The notes under the pieces: generated by a model | The model's input: the letters and a program-made list of their open reading frames with translations, nothing else | What the model was told of the DNA's origin: nothing | Databases searched by the model: none | Position numbers and translations under genes: made by a program | Part shown: positions 52,944-63,041 of the stretch, in pieces | How the letters are laid out: every line of letters begins with the position of its first letter | Position numbering within the stretch: position 1 is the stretch's first letter | Assembly: GCA_032251045.1 (NCBI GenBank) | Contig: JAVVEW010000006.1 | Coordinates: forward strand, 1-64,000 | DNA: 64,000 nucleotides | DNA from: JAVVEW01 sp032251045 | Lineage (GTDB): Bacteria > Pseudomonadota > Gammaproteobacteria > Methylococcales > Methylomonadaceae | Direction: 5' to 3'

Positions 52944-53905
52944 CAGGCAGGCGCCCCCTTCGCGATCAAAGTGTCATCAGCTTGAGGCTTGGCCGTCGAG
53001 ACGTTTCTGGGCGACAACGGTTGACGATTGGTTGTTTCCGGCTCGGAGTCGCCACGAGGCGAGATAATGAACGACGTTTTCAAGGCCAGATGAATGAAAT
53101 CGATGGCAAAATCGTCCAGCGCGGCCACCGCGACCTTGTTGCGCCGAATGAAGAAGTTGTAGGCAATCACCGCCGGTACCGCCACCGCGATACCGATGGC
53201 AGTGGCGACCAGTGCTTCACCAATCGGCCCTGCGACCACGTCCAGGCTGGCCGAGCCGCTTTTACTGATGCTGGTCAACGCGCCCATGATGCCCCAGACC
53301 GTGCCGAACAAGCCGACAAATGGCGAAATACTACCGACCGTGGCCAGAATGGCCAGACCCGACTCCAGATAACCACGTTCTTTCTGCACTTGCTGGCGCA
53401 GGCGCCGCTCCAACAATTCCTGCCGGTCGCCGGCGTGCTCCAGATCATGGGTGGACGCACCGCCTTCGGTTTCGATCAGGGTAGTAAACCCCGCACCCGC
53501 GACTCGGGCGATGGGCCCGCCCCCGCGCACGCTGACAGCGGTCGGTAAATCATGCGAACGCCAGAAGCGTTTCTGGTAACGGCCATTACTGAATCCCACG
53601 CGCAGGTGTTGCAGGCCTTTGATCAGTATCAACGCCCAGGTCGCGGCCGAAAAGGCAATCAAGGTCCACAATGTGCCATCGACAATAAAGGTCGAGGAAA
53701 TATCGGGAAACCACCCGCCCAGATCAAAACCATGCGCTTCAGGCGCTACCGGTGTCTCTGCGGGCGGGGATACCGCGCCGGCATGTAATAGATGACTGAT
53801 CTGTTGCGTCGCTGCAGGATCAATGCCCGCTTCGGTCAACAAAGGGTCGTTTACCGGAAGCGTGGAGGATTCCGCACTTGCAGGAGTCGATTGAATATCT
53901 GTCAT
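52943..53905 (-). CDS. exbB: ExbB/MotA/TolQ proton channel protein
   Basis: The 320-residue inner-membrane channel protein forms the pentamer around ExbD. An N-terminal low-complexity region (about 1-70) precedes the first transmembrane helix (LWTLIAFSAATWALILI). The large cytoplasmic loop contains ERGYLESGLAILATVGSISPFVGLFGTVWGIMGA, the MotA_ExbB core. The third helix is GEALVATAIGIAVAVPAVIAYNFF. The N-terminal extension is longer than in E. coli ExbB, as in many proteobacteria. It is co-transcribed with tonB upstream (19-bp gap). Confidence 0.93.
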   Translation of the reverse strand: MTDIQSTPASAESSTLPVNDPLLTEAGIDPAATQQISHLLHAGAVSPPAETPVAPEAHGFDLGGWFPDISSTFIVDGTLWTLIAFSAATWALILIKGLQHLRVGFSNGRYQKRFWRSHDLPTAVSVRGGGPIARVAGAGFTTLIETEGGASTHDLEHAGDRQELLERRLRQQVQKERGYLESGLAILATVGSISPFVGLFGTVWGIMGALTSISKSGSASLDVVAGPIGEALVATAIGIAVAVPAVIAYNFFIRRNKVAVAALDDFAIDFIHLALKTSFIISPRGDSEPETTNRQPLSPRNVSTAKPQADDTLIAKGAPA

Positions 53906-53924
53906 AGTTTTATCCTCTGGTTGG

Positions 53925-54740
53925 TTATCTCAATCTGAAGGTAATGGGCACAGTAACCCAGCCGTCGATCGGGGTGGTGCCGCGCCGGGCCGGCATGAAG
54001 GTCCATTTTTTAACGGTTCTGAGCGCTTCTTTGTCGAGTACCGACTTGCCGCTGGTTTTAAGCACCGCCACGGTTTTCGGCTTGCCATTGGCTTTAACAT
54101 AAACTTTCAGCAGCACCTTGCCTTGCCAACCACGATCCATGGCAATTTCGGGATATACCGGCGGCGGATTCTTCAGATAACCGGCACCCCCACGCGGTGG
54201 GGTGACTTTTTCCACTGGAGCCGGTGTCGGTGGCGTCGGTGGCGCCGGCGGCGCATCCAGCACAGGCTCTGCGACGGGCGAAAACTCCTGAACCGGCTCA
54301 ACCGGCTTGGGTTTTTCCTTGGGTTTTTTCAACGGCACCGCTTTCTTTTGCACAGGCTTGGGCGCGGCCTTGGGCGGCGGCGGTGGCGCCACCGGCTTAG
54401 GCTGAGGACTTATAATCGATATTTCGACCTGGTTGATCGGCTTTTCCGGCTCGATCAGTTCGGCATCAAAATCAGTGCGGTCAAAATTCTGAAACAAGGT
54501 GATATGAATCAGCACAGACAACACAGCAATCAGCAAAACATCCCACCATTTACGCTCACCGCTGGTTGCTGCTGTGCGCAACGCAGCCAAGCGCTGAGGT
54601 TTTATGGCGGCAACACTTTGAGCTTCTGAAAATTGCGGAAACGGAATGATTTTCGCCTTTGCCTCTTGCTTAAACAAAGCTGGACTGGCATCAAAAGGGG
54701 TCACTGTCGCGGGTAGACTGTTCATAACCATTGCATCCAT
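53925..54740 (-). CDS. tonB: TonB energy transducer
   Basis: TonB spans the periplasm and passes proton-motive force from ExbBD to outer-membrane receptors. The 271-residue protein has a membrane anchor at about 63-85 (WWDVLLIAVLSVLIHITLF), a proline- and lysine-rich spacer with PKPVAPPPPPKAAPKPV, and a C-terminal domain with GYLKNPPPVYPEIAMDRGWQGKVLLKVYV. The cytoplasmic tail before the anchor is longer than in E. coli. The ATG at 54740 is used; other in-frame ATGs lie 9 and 15 bases downstream. First gene of tonB-exbB-exbD-receptor. Confidence 0.93.
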   Translation of the reverse strand: MDAMVMNSLPATVTPFDASPALFKQEAKAKIIPFPQFSEAQSVAAIKPQRLAALRTAATSGERKWWDVLLIAVLSVLIHITLFQNFDRTDFDAELIEPEKPINQVEISIISPQPKPVAPPPPPKAAPKPVQKKAVPLKKPKEKPKPVEPVQEFSPVAEPVLDAPPAPPTPPTPAPVEKVTPPRGGAGYLKNPPPVYPEIAMDRGWQGKVLLKVYVKANGKPKTVAVLKTSGKSVLDKEALRTVKKWTFMPARRGTTPIDGWVTVPITFRLR

Positions 54741-55035
54741 CGTCAGGTCAAAAATTTCCTGATTGTCGGTCGTATCATGACCTGCAATCAGACTTGCCCT
54801 TCAGTTAATGCAACAGCCATGCCAGATTAACTTATATATTTTGAATCAAATGGTTAACAGCGACACAAGCCTGCTTAGCCGGTTTGTAGCGTGTTTTTTA
54901 TCAGGAACTTGCTGTTCAGTCATCAACAGCCTGTTTGCTCAGTGCTGCTGTATCAACAGCCGTCACCAGGACTGTGTGCGGAGACCCTGGTTTTTGGGGA
55001 AGAACCGCTGTCAGCGGCTGCGGGGTGAGTGATGT

Positions 55036-55731
55036 TTAACGTAGATGAGCGAGATAAAATTCGGCCAGGGCCAGGTCCTCGGGCCGGGTGATTTTGATGT
55101 TGGCCGGCGAGCCTTCGACCATTTTCGGCGTGTAGCCGGACAGCTCGATGGCACTGGCTTCATCGGTAACAGCACGGTTGCCTTGATGGTCAGTCAGCGC
55201 TTGTTGCAGCAGGCTGAAACGGAACATCTGCGGCGTCAAGGCGCGCCAGATGTGGCCGCGATCATACGTTTTTTGAATCGCGGCATCGGTGACTTGTTTC
55301 AAAGTGTCATGACTGGGCAGACCTAAAATGCCGCCAATGTCATCGTCAGCCAGCATGTCCAGCAAGCGCCGAATATCCGTCACCGGCAAACAGGGCCTTG
55401 CCGCGTCATGTACCATGACCCAATCCTGGGCATCCGCCACTCCTGCCAAGGCATTCAAACCCGACAACACCGAGTCAGCGCGCTCCTGGCCGCCGGGCGC
55501 GGTGATGATTTGCTCATGCTGACTGATGGCAAGCTCCGGCCAATAAGGGTCGGTTGCGGAAATGGCTACGGCAATGGCCTGAAAGCAACCGGCGGACAAC
55601 AAGCGTTGCAGGCTGTGCTCGATCACAGTACAACCTGCCAACTCCAGATATTGCTTGGGCCGGTCGGCGGCCATGCGCTTGCCGACGCCGGCGGCCGGTA
55701 CCACCGCGAACACGCGAGGAAGATTAGTCAT
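55036..55731 (-). CDS. ispD: 2-C-methyl-D-erythritol 4-phosphate cytidylyltransferase
   Basis: IspD activates MEP with CTP in the non-mevalonate isoprenoid pathway; the resulting isoprenoids feed hopanoids, quinones and carotenoids. The 231-residue protein has VPAAGVGKRMAADRPKQYLELAG (nucleotide loop), VMVHDAARPCLP, and AVTDEASAIELSGYTPKMVEGSPANIKITRPEDLALAE. It overlaps ftsB by 8 bp, the normal gammaproteobacterial arrangement, but ispF, usually next, is missing here. Confidence 0.96.
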   Translation of the reverse strand: MTNLPRVFAVVPAAGVGKRMAADRPKQYLELAGCTVIEHSLQRLLSAGCFQAIAVAISATDPYWPELAISQHEQIITAPGGQERADSVLSGLNALAGVADAQDWVMVHDAARPCLPVTDIRRLLDMLADDDIGGILGLPSHDTLKQVTDAAIQKTYDRGHIWRALTPQMFRFSLLQQALTDHQGNRAVTDEASAIELSGYTPKMVEGSPANIKITRPEDLALAEFYLAHLR

Positions 55732-56044
55732 GCGGCTCCCGGGAGATGATCTGGAAAAAGGTTTCGCCTTGTTTGATCATGCCCAGCTCGCGCCGGGCGC
55801 GCTCTTCAATGGCGTCAACGCCCTGCTTTAAGTCAAGCACTTCACCGTACAAAGCCTGATTGCGTTCCTCGTTGACCTTAATTTGTTCGGCCAATTGATC
55901 CATGCGCTGCTGATAAGCGCGCACCTCCAGAATACCACCATCGCCGAACCAGAGCCGGTATTGCCAGCCTGCCAGCAGCACCATAAGCCAGGCAATCGCC
56001 AGCCACACGGATGGAAACGGTAAACGGTTTAACAGCTGCGTCAT
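55724..56044 (-). CDS. ftsB: Cell division protein FtsB
   Basis: FtsB is a bitopic septal protein that forms the FtsQLB complex. The ATG at 56044 gives 106 residues; a GTG four codons earlier is less likely. A transmembrane helix (about 15-34: VWLAIAWLMVLLAGWQY) is followed by a coiled coil and a short conserved end (ERARRELGMIKQGETFF). A three-hairpin REP array sits only 4 bp upstream of the ATG, and no clear Shine-Dalgarno remains. It overlaps ispD by 8 bp. Confidence 0.93.
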   Translation of the reverse strand: MTQLLNRLPFPSVWLAIAWLMVLLAGWQYRLWFGDGGILEVRAYQQRMDQLAEQIKVNEERNQALYGEVLDLKQGVDAIEERARRELGMIKQGETFFQIISREPHD

Positions 56045-56048
56045 GATG

Positions 56049-56159
56049 CCAGGCACCGACGTGCTTCGCTTATGCTGTTGCCTGGAAGATAGGCCGGATA
56101 CACCTTACGCGCATCCGGCAAACTCGCATTAAGGTGGATGCGCTCAAGGCTTATCCACC
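56049..56159. repeat. Array of three REP-like palindromes between eno and ftsB
   Basis: Three hairpins with 7-bp stems: CCAGGCA/TGCCTGG (56049-56085), GCCGGAT/ATCCGGC (56093-56119) and GGTGGAT/ATCCACC (56133-56159). The stems differ, but the loops share the REP core (GCGC ... CTTAT). On the minus strand the middle one, GCCGGATGCGCG...TATCCGGCCTA, closely resembles the enterobacterial REP consensus. Confidence 0.8.
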
Positions 56160-56178
56160 CAACGAACGTTGGCATGGC

Positions 56179-57459
<1,281 letters not shown>

Positions 57460-57472
57460 GGTTTCTTTTTTC

Positions 57473-58306
57473 CTATAGTGAAGTTTCGATCAAACCGGCT
57501 TGTTTGACGGTTTGGTCCAGGGTTAATAAGGTTTCCAACAATTCGCGCATACGCGCCATCGGCCAGGCGTTGGGGCCATCGCTTAACGCCTTGTCCGGTT
57601 CGGGATGGGTTTCCATGAAAATGCCGGCAATACCCACCGCCACCGCTGCCCGCGCCAGCACCGGCACAAACTCACGCTGACCGCCGGAGCACGAGCCCTG
57701 GCCGCCGGGCAGTTGCACCGAATGGGTGGCGTCAAACACCACCGGACAATCGGTGTCACGCATCACCGCCAGGGCACGCATATCGGACACCAGATTGTTA
57801 TAACCAAACGAGACGCCGCGCTCGCACACCATAATCTGATCATTGCCCACGGCCTTGGCTTTTTCGGCGACATTGGCCATATCCCACGGCGCCAGGAATT
57901 GGCCTTTTTTGATATTCACCGGCCGGCCGCAACGGGCGACATTCTGGATGAAATTGGTTTGCCGGCATAAAAACGCCGGCGTCTGCAAGACATCGACCAC
58001 CGCTGAGACTTCTGCCAGTGGCGTGTCTTCATGCACGTCAGTCAATACCGGCACGCCAATTTCGCGTTTGACCTTGTCCAGAATTTTCAGCCCGGTTTCC
58101 AGCCCCAAGCCTCGAAAACTCTGGTGCGAGGAGCGATTGGCTTTATCGAAGGATGATTTGTAAATAAACGGCACGCCCAGTTCGTCGGTCAATTCTCTTA
58201 AATAACCTGCGGTTTCCAGTGCCAGCGTCTCGCTTTCAATCACGCAAGGGCCTGCGATCAGGAACAACGGTTGATTAAGCCCTGCTGCAAAATGACATAG
58301 TTTCAT
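57473..58306 (-). CDS. kdsA: 3-deoxy-8-phosphooctulonate synthase
   Basis: KdsA condenses phosphoenolpyruvate with arabinose 5-phosphate to Kdo-8-phosphate, the precursor of the LPS inner core sugar. The 277-residue protein shows LIAGPCVIESE, the DKANRSSHQSFRG block, VPVLTDVHE, PAFLCRQTNF and VFDATHSVQLPGGQGSCSGGQ. The catalytic asparagine versus metal-cysteine question was not resolved by eye. The start overlaps pyrG by 4 bp (ATGA). Confidence 0.96.
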   Translation of the reverse strand: MKLCHFAAGLNQPLFLIAGPCVIESETLALETAGYLRELTDELGVPFIYKSSFDKANRSSHQSFRGLGLETGLKILDKVKREIGVPVLTDVHEDTPLAEVSAVVDVLQTPAFLCRQTNFIQNVARCGRPVNIKKGQFLAPWDMANVAEKAKAVGNDQIMVCERGVSFGYNNLVSDMRALAVMRDTDCPVVFDATHSVQLPGGQGSCSGGQREFVPVLARAAVAVGIAGIFMETHPEPDKALSDGPNAWPMARMRELLETLLTLDQTVKQAGLIETSL

Positions 58307-59937
58307 GATTGACTGACCTTTTGATGATCCAGTGCCGCGCCGACAAAACCGGTAAACATCGGATGACCCTTGCGCGGTGTGGAGGTGAATTCGGGATGAA
58401 ACTGGCAGGCCAGAAACCAGGGGTGATCGGCCATTTCCACTACCTCCACCAGACGGCCATCCAAGGATTTACCGGTGATATTCAGGCCGTGTTGCTGCAA
58501 CCGTTCCAGATAGCGGTTATTGAATTCATAACGGTGCCTGTGACGTTCGGTGATCACTTCTTTATGATACAGCTTGAACGCCAAAGAATCCGAACTTAAC
58601 CGGCATTTTTGTCCGCCCAAACGCATGGTGCCGCCCAGATCCGAATGCTGATCGCGGGTTTCCAGCTGGCCTGCTGAATCCTGCCATTCGGTAATCAGGC
58701 CAATCACCGGGTGCGGGGTGTCGGGCAGAAATTCGGTGCTGTGCGCCCCTTCCAGCCCGGCGACATTGCGGGCGAAGTCGATCACCGCCACCTGCATGCC
58801 CAAACAAATGCCCAGATAGGGGATTTTCCGCTCGCGGGCAAAACGGGCGGTGGCGATTTTGCCTTCCACACCACGCTCGCCGAAGCCGCCGGGCACCAGA
58901 ATCGCATCCACGCCTTCCAGCACCGACACGCCCTCCTCTTCCACGGTTTCCGAATCGATATAGCGGATAGCGACCCGGACATGATTGCCGATACCGGCAT
59001 GCAGCAAAGCTTCGTGAATGGATTTATACGCATCACTGTGATCAACATATTTGCCGACCAGGGCAATGGTGACTTCGCGCTCGGGATGGGTCAAACCTTC
59101 AACCACCCGCCGCCAGGCGGATAAATCGGCCGGCGGTACATCCAGACGGAATTTATCGACCACAATTTCATCCAGCTCTTGCTCGTGCAGCAAAAGCGGA
59201 ATCCGGTAAATCGAATCGGCATCCACCGCCGAAATCACCGCCTTTTCCGGCACATTGGTGAACAGCGCGATTTTGCGCCGCTCCTGAACCGGAATCGGTT
59301 GCTCGGAGCGGCACATCAGTATATCCGGCTGTAAGCCGATGGTACGCAGCTCTTTGACTGAATGCTGGGTGGGTTTGGTTTTGATTTCACCGGCCGATTT
59401 GATGAACGGCACCAGAGTCAGGTGAATGAACAGTGACCGCTCCCGGCCCAGTTCGATGGACAATTGACGAATGGCCTCCAGAAACGGCAACGATTCGATA
59501 TCACCAACCGTGCCGCCGACTTCGATAATGGCAATGTCATGGCCTTCGGCGCTGGCCAGCACCCGGCGTTTGATTTCATCGGTGATGTGCGGAATCACCT
59601 GTACGGTCGCGCCCAGATAATCGCCGCGCCGTTCTTTACGCAACACGTTTTCGTAAATCTGGCCGGTGGTGAAATTGTTCTTTTTGGCCATGGTGGTTTT
59701 CAGAAACCGTTCGTAATGGCCAAGGTCCATGTCGGTTTCCGCGCCGTCTTCGGTGACGAACACCTCGCCATGCTGAAACGGGCTCATGGTGCCTGGATCG
59801 ACATTGATGTAGGGGTCCAGCTTGGTCATGGTGACATTCAGCCCCCGGGCTTCCAGAATCGCCGCCAACGATGAGGCGGCAATGCCTTTGCCCAGCGAAG
59901 ACACCACGCCGCCGGTAATAAAAATAAATTTGGTCAT
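58303..59937 (-). CDS. pyrG: CTP synthase
   Basis: PyrG makes CTP from UTP using glutamine. The 544-residue protein has the synthetase domain (FITGGVVSSLGKGIAASSLAAIL, DPGTMSPFQHGEVFV) and a C-terminal class I glutaminase domain with the nucleophile in YLGICLGMQ and the HPE dyad in CQFHPEFTSTP. First gene of the pyrG-kdsA-eno-ftsB-ispD run, a well conserved gammaproteobacterial order. Confidence 0.98.
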   Translation of the reverse strand: MTKFIFITGGVVSSLGKGIAASSLAAILEARGLNVTMTKLDPYINVDPGTMSPFQHGEVFVTEDGAETDMDLGHYERFLKTTMAKKNNFTTGQIYENVLRKERRGDYLGATVQVIPHITDEIKRRVLASAEGHDIAIIEVGGTVGDIESLPFLEAIRQLSIELGRERSLFIHLTLVPFIKSAGEIKTKPTQHSVKELRTIGLQPDILMCRSEQPIPVQERRKIALFTNVPEKAVISAVDADSIYRIPLLLHEQELDEIVVDKFRLDVPPADLSAWRRVVEGLTHPEREVTIALVGKYVDHSDAYKSIHEALLHAGIGNHVRVAIRYIDSETVEEEGVSVLEGVDAILVPGGFGERGVEGKIATARFARERKIPYLGICLGMQVAVIDFARNVAGLEGAHSTEFLPDTPHPVIGLITEWQDSAGQLETRDQHSDLGGTMRLGGQKCRLSSDSLAFKLYHKEVITERHRHRYEFNNRYLERLQQHGLNITGKSLDGRLVEVVEMADHPWFLACQFHPEFTSTPRKGHPMFTGFVGAALDHQKVSQS

Positions 59938-60025
59938 GACAATCGGTCAGTGTTCAGACGCGCATAAAACCTGCTATTGTAATCGACCCAGCATTTTTCG
60001 TCATGACTGCGTGCGCAGCGCATGT

Positions 60026-60295
60026 TCAGGCAACACCAAAATCGTCATAAACATCGGCGGCCATCAACTCTTCGACCAGAACAGCGCTGACTTGCGCCCT
60101 GTCAGACCCCTGCCAACACCAATTGACCAATGCCTCAAGCGCCGCATCATCACCCTGGGCGACGATGCGCACTGAACCGTCAGACTGGTTTTTAGCGAAT
60201 CCTTTAATGTTGAGTCGCAACGCTTGTTGGCGGGCCGAGGCGCGGTAATAAACGCCTTGTACCCGGCCGGTAACGGTCAAGGATACTGTTTTCAT
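60026..60295 (-). CDS. Acylphosphatase
   Basis: A small 89-residue enzyme that hydrolyses acyl phosphates such as carbamoyl or acetyl phosphate. The catalytic arginine (Arg18 in GRVQGVYYRASAR) and asparagine (Asn36 in GFAKNQSDGSV) are both present. The ferredoxin-like fold length is typical. The start overlaps the rlmKL stop by 4 bp (ATGA), so it is coupled to it. The physiological substrate of bacterial acylphosphatases is unclear. Confidence 0.93.
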   Translation of the reverse strand: MKTVSLTVTGRVQGVYYRASARQQALRLNIKGFAKNQSDGSVRIVAQGDDAALEALVNWCWQGSDRAQVSAVLVEELMAADVYDDFGVA

Positions 60296-62493
60296 GCGGC
60301 GGTGATTTTATAGCAATGGTGAATTTTTCGATGACGGGAAAAATCTTTCGGAATCGTAGCGGTGGTGATGTCCTCGATCGTCCAATGCGCAAGGGCCGCA
60401 TCATCGAGCTTGAAACCGCGAAAATTACAGGAAAAATACAATACGCCACCGGGGCTTAGCAAACGCGCCGCATGGTCGATCAATGCCACATGATCGCGCT
60501 GAATATCCAGCACCGAGTCCATGCGTTTGGAATTGGAAAACGTCGGCGGGTCGAGAAAAATCACATCGTAACGCTTGGCCTTAGGCATGGCCGCCTGGGT
60601 TTCCAGCCAGCTTTGACAATCGGCTCTCAGCCAGCGATGCGACCCTTTCAAGCCGTTAAGCGCGAAGTTGCGCTGCCCCCAGTCCAGATAAGTGGCGGAT
60701 AAATCCACGCTGGTGGTGGTCAATGCGCCGCCGAACGCGGCATGGGCGCTGGCCGTGCCGGTGTAGGCGAACAGATTCAGGAAATGTTTGCCTGAAGCTT
60801 CCTGTTGCAGTCTAAGCCGCATAGGCCGATGATCGAGGAACAAGCCGGTGTCCAGATAATCCTTGAAATTGACGTAAAAGCGCAAACCGCCTTCGCTTAC
60901 GGTAAGAAAATGCCCGGTAGCCGCTTGCTTGAGGTATTGCGACTCGCCTTTTTGCGCCTGGCGAATTTTCAGAATCACTTCAACCGGGGTGGCAAATACG
61001 CACGGCACGACCGCCAACAATTGCGCCAGACGCTGATCGGCGCGTTCGGGGGCGATGGTTTTGGGGGCCTGATATTCCTGTACCACCACCACGCAGGCCT
61101 CCAGGCAGTGATACACATCGATGGCTGCGGCAAACTCAGGCAAGTCAGCGTCATACAACCGGTAGCAGCTAATCTGTTCGCGCTTAAGCCAGTTTTTCAG
61201 ATGGTGTTGGTTTTTACGCAAGCGATTGATCAGCATCTGGCCGGCTTCAGGCGGGTCGGCAGGGTCGATCGCCTGACTTAACTGCGCCAGCTTTTCCTTG
61301 CGGTCGCGGGGCTTAGGCGTGAAAAACTGTGCCTCATCCAGCCGACAACGCAGAAAATGACAGGCCAAAGGGCCGTTGAACAGCGCTTGCGGCTTGCGTG
61401 AGCGAATGCCTAAACGAAAGCCTAGCTCGGCATCGGCCAGCAAAAAACCGGCCTGCCAGCCACCAAACTCACGCCGCGCCACCTGGCCTAGCGTCTCATA
61501 AAGCTGCGCCGCCTCTGCGACCGTACCCAGCCGTTCGCCATAAGGCGGATTGCTGATCAACAAGCCTGAACGGCTGCCGGACGGCGCTTTAAGGTCGGCC
61601 AAATCCGCCTGACGCAGGGTAATCTGACTGGCAAAGCCTGCGTTCTCGACATGCTGGCGTGCGGCCTGCAATGCCTTGGGGTCGATATCGAAACCGGCAA
61701 TCAAAGGGCAGCGCGCCAAGCCGTGCCGGTGACGTTCACGCGCCTCATCCAGCAAACCCTGCCATAACGCCGCATCATGCCCGCGCCAAGCCAGAAAACC
61801 GAAATAATCGCGCAGCAGCCCCGGGGCGGTATCGGTGGCCATCAATGCTGCTTCCAGCAAAAACGTGCCTGACCCGCACATAGGATCAACCAAACTGCCG
61901 CCAGCCTCGGCAATCTCCGGCCAGCCCGCCTTATACAGTAACGCCGCCGCCAGATTTTCTTTCAAGGGCGCGGCCACTTGACGGCGGCGATAACCGCGCT
62001 TATGCAAGCTGTCACCCGATAAATCCAGGCTGACCCGCGCTTGATCGCCCAAAACAATCACATGCAGGCGAACATCGGGACGGGTGATGTCGATACCAGG
62101 ACGCCGGCCATAGCGCTGGGCAAAAAAATCCACCACCGCATCCTTGACTTTCAGCGCGCCAAAATGGCTGTTACGGAACTGATCATTGCGCTGGCTGCTG
62201 AAATCCACCGCCAGGGTGCTGTCGGGGCCTAAATGCGCCGCCCAGTCCAGTTCTAGCAGTCCGGCATAAAGCGCATCGGCATCGTGCGCAGGACACGTGG
62301 CCAGCTGCAACAACACCCGATTGGCAACCCGCGATTCCAGACAAGCGCGATAGCCTTGCGCCAGGTCGCCGCGAAAGGTGACCCCGGTTTTACCCGGCTT
62401 GACCTCGCCAAGCGCCAACCGGTTCAGCTCTTCGGCGACTAGCTCGGCCAGGCCTTTAGGTGCGGTGACAAAATAATCGAAAACAGCGCTCAA
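60292..62493 (-). CDS. rlmKL: Bifunctional 23S rRNA methyltransferase RlmKL
   Basis: The fused enzyme (733 residues) methylates G2445 (m2G) and G2069 (m7G) of 23S rRNA and has unwinding activity in E. coli. Order: THUMP domain (about 45-155), RlmL methylase with VDPMCGSGTFLLEA and ISNPPYGERLG, and the C-terminal RlmK methylase with LNLFAYTGTASAHAA and FLDPPTFSNSKRM. The start is a TTG that overlaps the stop of the FKBP gene (TTGA), giving translational coupling; there is no ATG with homology upstream. Acylphosphatase follows with an ATGA overlap. Confidence 0.95.
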   Translation of the reverse strand: MSAVFDYFVTAPKGLAELVAEELNRLALGEVKPGKTGVTFRGDLAQGYRACLESRVANRVLLQLATCPAHDADALYAGLLELDWAAHLGPDSTLAVDFSSQRNDQFRNSHFGALKVKDAVVDFFAQRYGRRPGIDITRPDVRLHVIVLGDQARVSLDLSGDSLHKRGYRRRQVAAPLKENLAAALLYKAGWPEIAEAGGSLVDPMCGSGTFLLEAALMATDTAPGLLRDYFGFLAWRGHDAALWQGLLDEARERHRHGLARCPLIAGFDIDPKALQAARQHVENAGFASQITLRQADLADLKAPSGSRSGLLISNPPYGERLGTVAEAAQLYETLGQVARREFGGWQAGFLLADAELGFRLGIRSRKPQALFNGPLACHFLRCRLDEAQFFTPKPRDRKEKLAQLSQAIDPADPPEAGQMLINRLRKNQHHLKNWLKREQISCYRLYDADLPEFAAAIDVYHCLEACVVVVQEYQAPKTIAPERADQRLAQLLAVVPCVFATPVEVILKIRQAQKGESQYLKQAATGHFLTVSEGGLRFYVNFKDYLDTGLFLDHRPMRLRLQQEASGKHFLNLFAYTGTASAHAAFGGALTTTSVDLSATYLDWGQRNFALNGLKGSHRWLRADCQSWLETQAAMPKAKRYDVIFLDPPTFSNSKRMDSVLDIQRDHVALIDHAARLLSPGGVLYFSCNFRGFKLDDAALAHWTIEDITTATIPKDFSRHRKIHHCYKITAA

Positions 62494-62960
62494 TTGACTT
62501 TAAGCAGTTCAATATCAAAAATCAAGGTGCTGTTCGGCTCGATCACAGGGCCGGCGCCGCGCTTGCCGTAAGCCAGTTCGGCGGGGATAAACAACTTGTA
62601 GTGTGCGCCTTCACGCATCAACTGCACACCTTCGGTCCAGCCTGGAATGACCCGGTTTAACGGAAATGTCGCCGGCTGGCCGCGTTTGTAGGAGCTGTCA
62701 AATTCCTTGCCATCCAACGTAACGCCTCGGTAATGCACGGTGACTGATGAAGCGGCTGCGGGCTGTGCGCCAGCACCCGGCTTGATGATCTGATACTGCA
62801 GGCCGCTGGCCGTGGTGTTAATACCGTCTTGTTTGGCGTTTGACTCCAGAAAAGCCTTGCCTTGCGCCAGATTTTCCTCGGGCGTGCCGGCGTGTACGGT
62901 GACAGCGCCTACTATCAGCGCCAAAGTTGTTGTCAGCAAGAAACGATAGCCGGTCATCAT
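62490..62960 (-). CDS. Exported FKBP-type peptidyl-prolyl isomerase
   Basis: The 156-residue protein is a periplasmic or outer-membrane-attached FKBP. GGAG lies 6 nt before the ATG at 62960. The signal peptide ends near VHA (about 24-26). A short helical segment (EENLAQGKAFLESNAKQDGI) precedes a single FKBP domain with VTVHYRGVTLDGKEFDSSY, VIPGWTEGVQLM, the KLFIPAELAYG block and LIFDIELLKV. Active-site residues are standard. It is shorter than Mip/FkpA, which carry a dimerisation domain. The stop overlaps the TTG start of rlmKL. Confidence 0.94.
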   Translation of the reverse strand: MMTGYRFLLTTTLALIVGAVTVHAGTPEENLAQGKAFLESNAKQDGINTTASGLQYQIIKPGAGAQPAAASSVTVHYRGVTLDGKEFDSSYKRGQPATFPLNRVIPGWTEGVQLMREGAHYKLFIPAELAYGKRGAGPVIEPNSTLIFDIELLKVN

Positions 62961-63041
62961 GTTGGTCTCCAAAAAAAACGCTGATTCTATCAGAATTTAC
63001 CCGCCCGGGCGGGCGCGCTGCAACCCGCTGGAGTGCACGCT

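Noticed and set aside
54741..54840. Fur-type operator upstream of tonB
   Set aside because: No GATAATGATTATC-like inverted repeat could be found, so iron control is not claimed.
54808..55032. Cysteine-rich 74-codon frame upstream of tonB
   Set aside because: No ribosome-binding site, no recognisable motif and poor codon pattern; the region more likely holds the tonB promoter.
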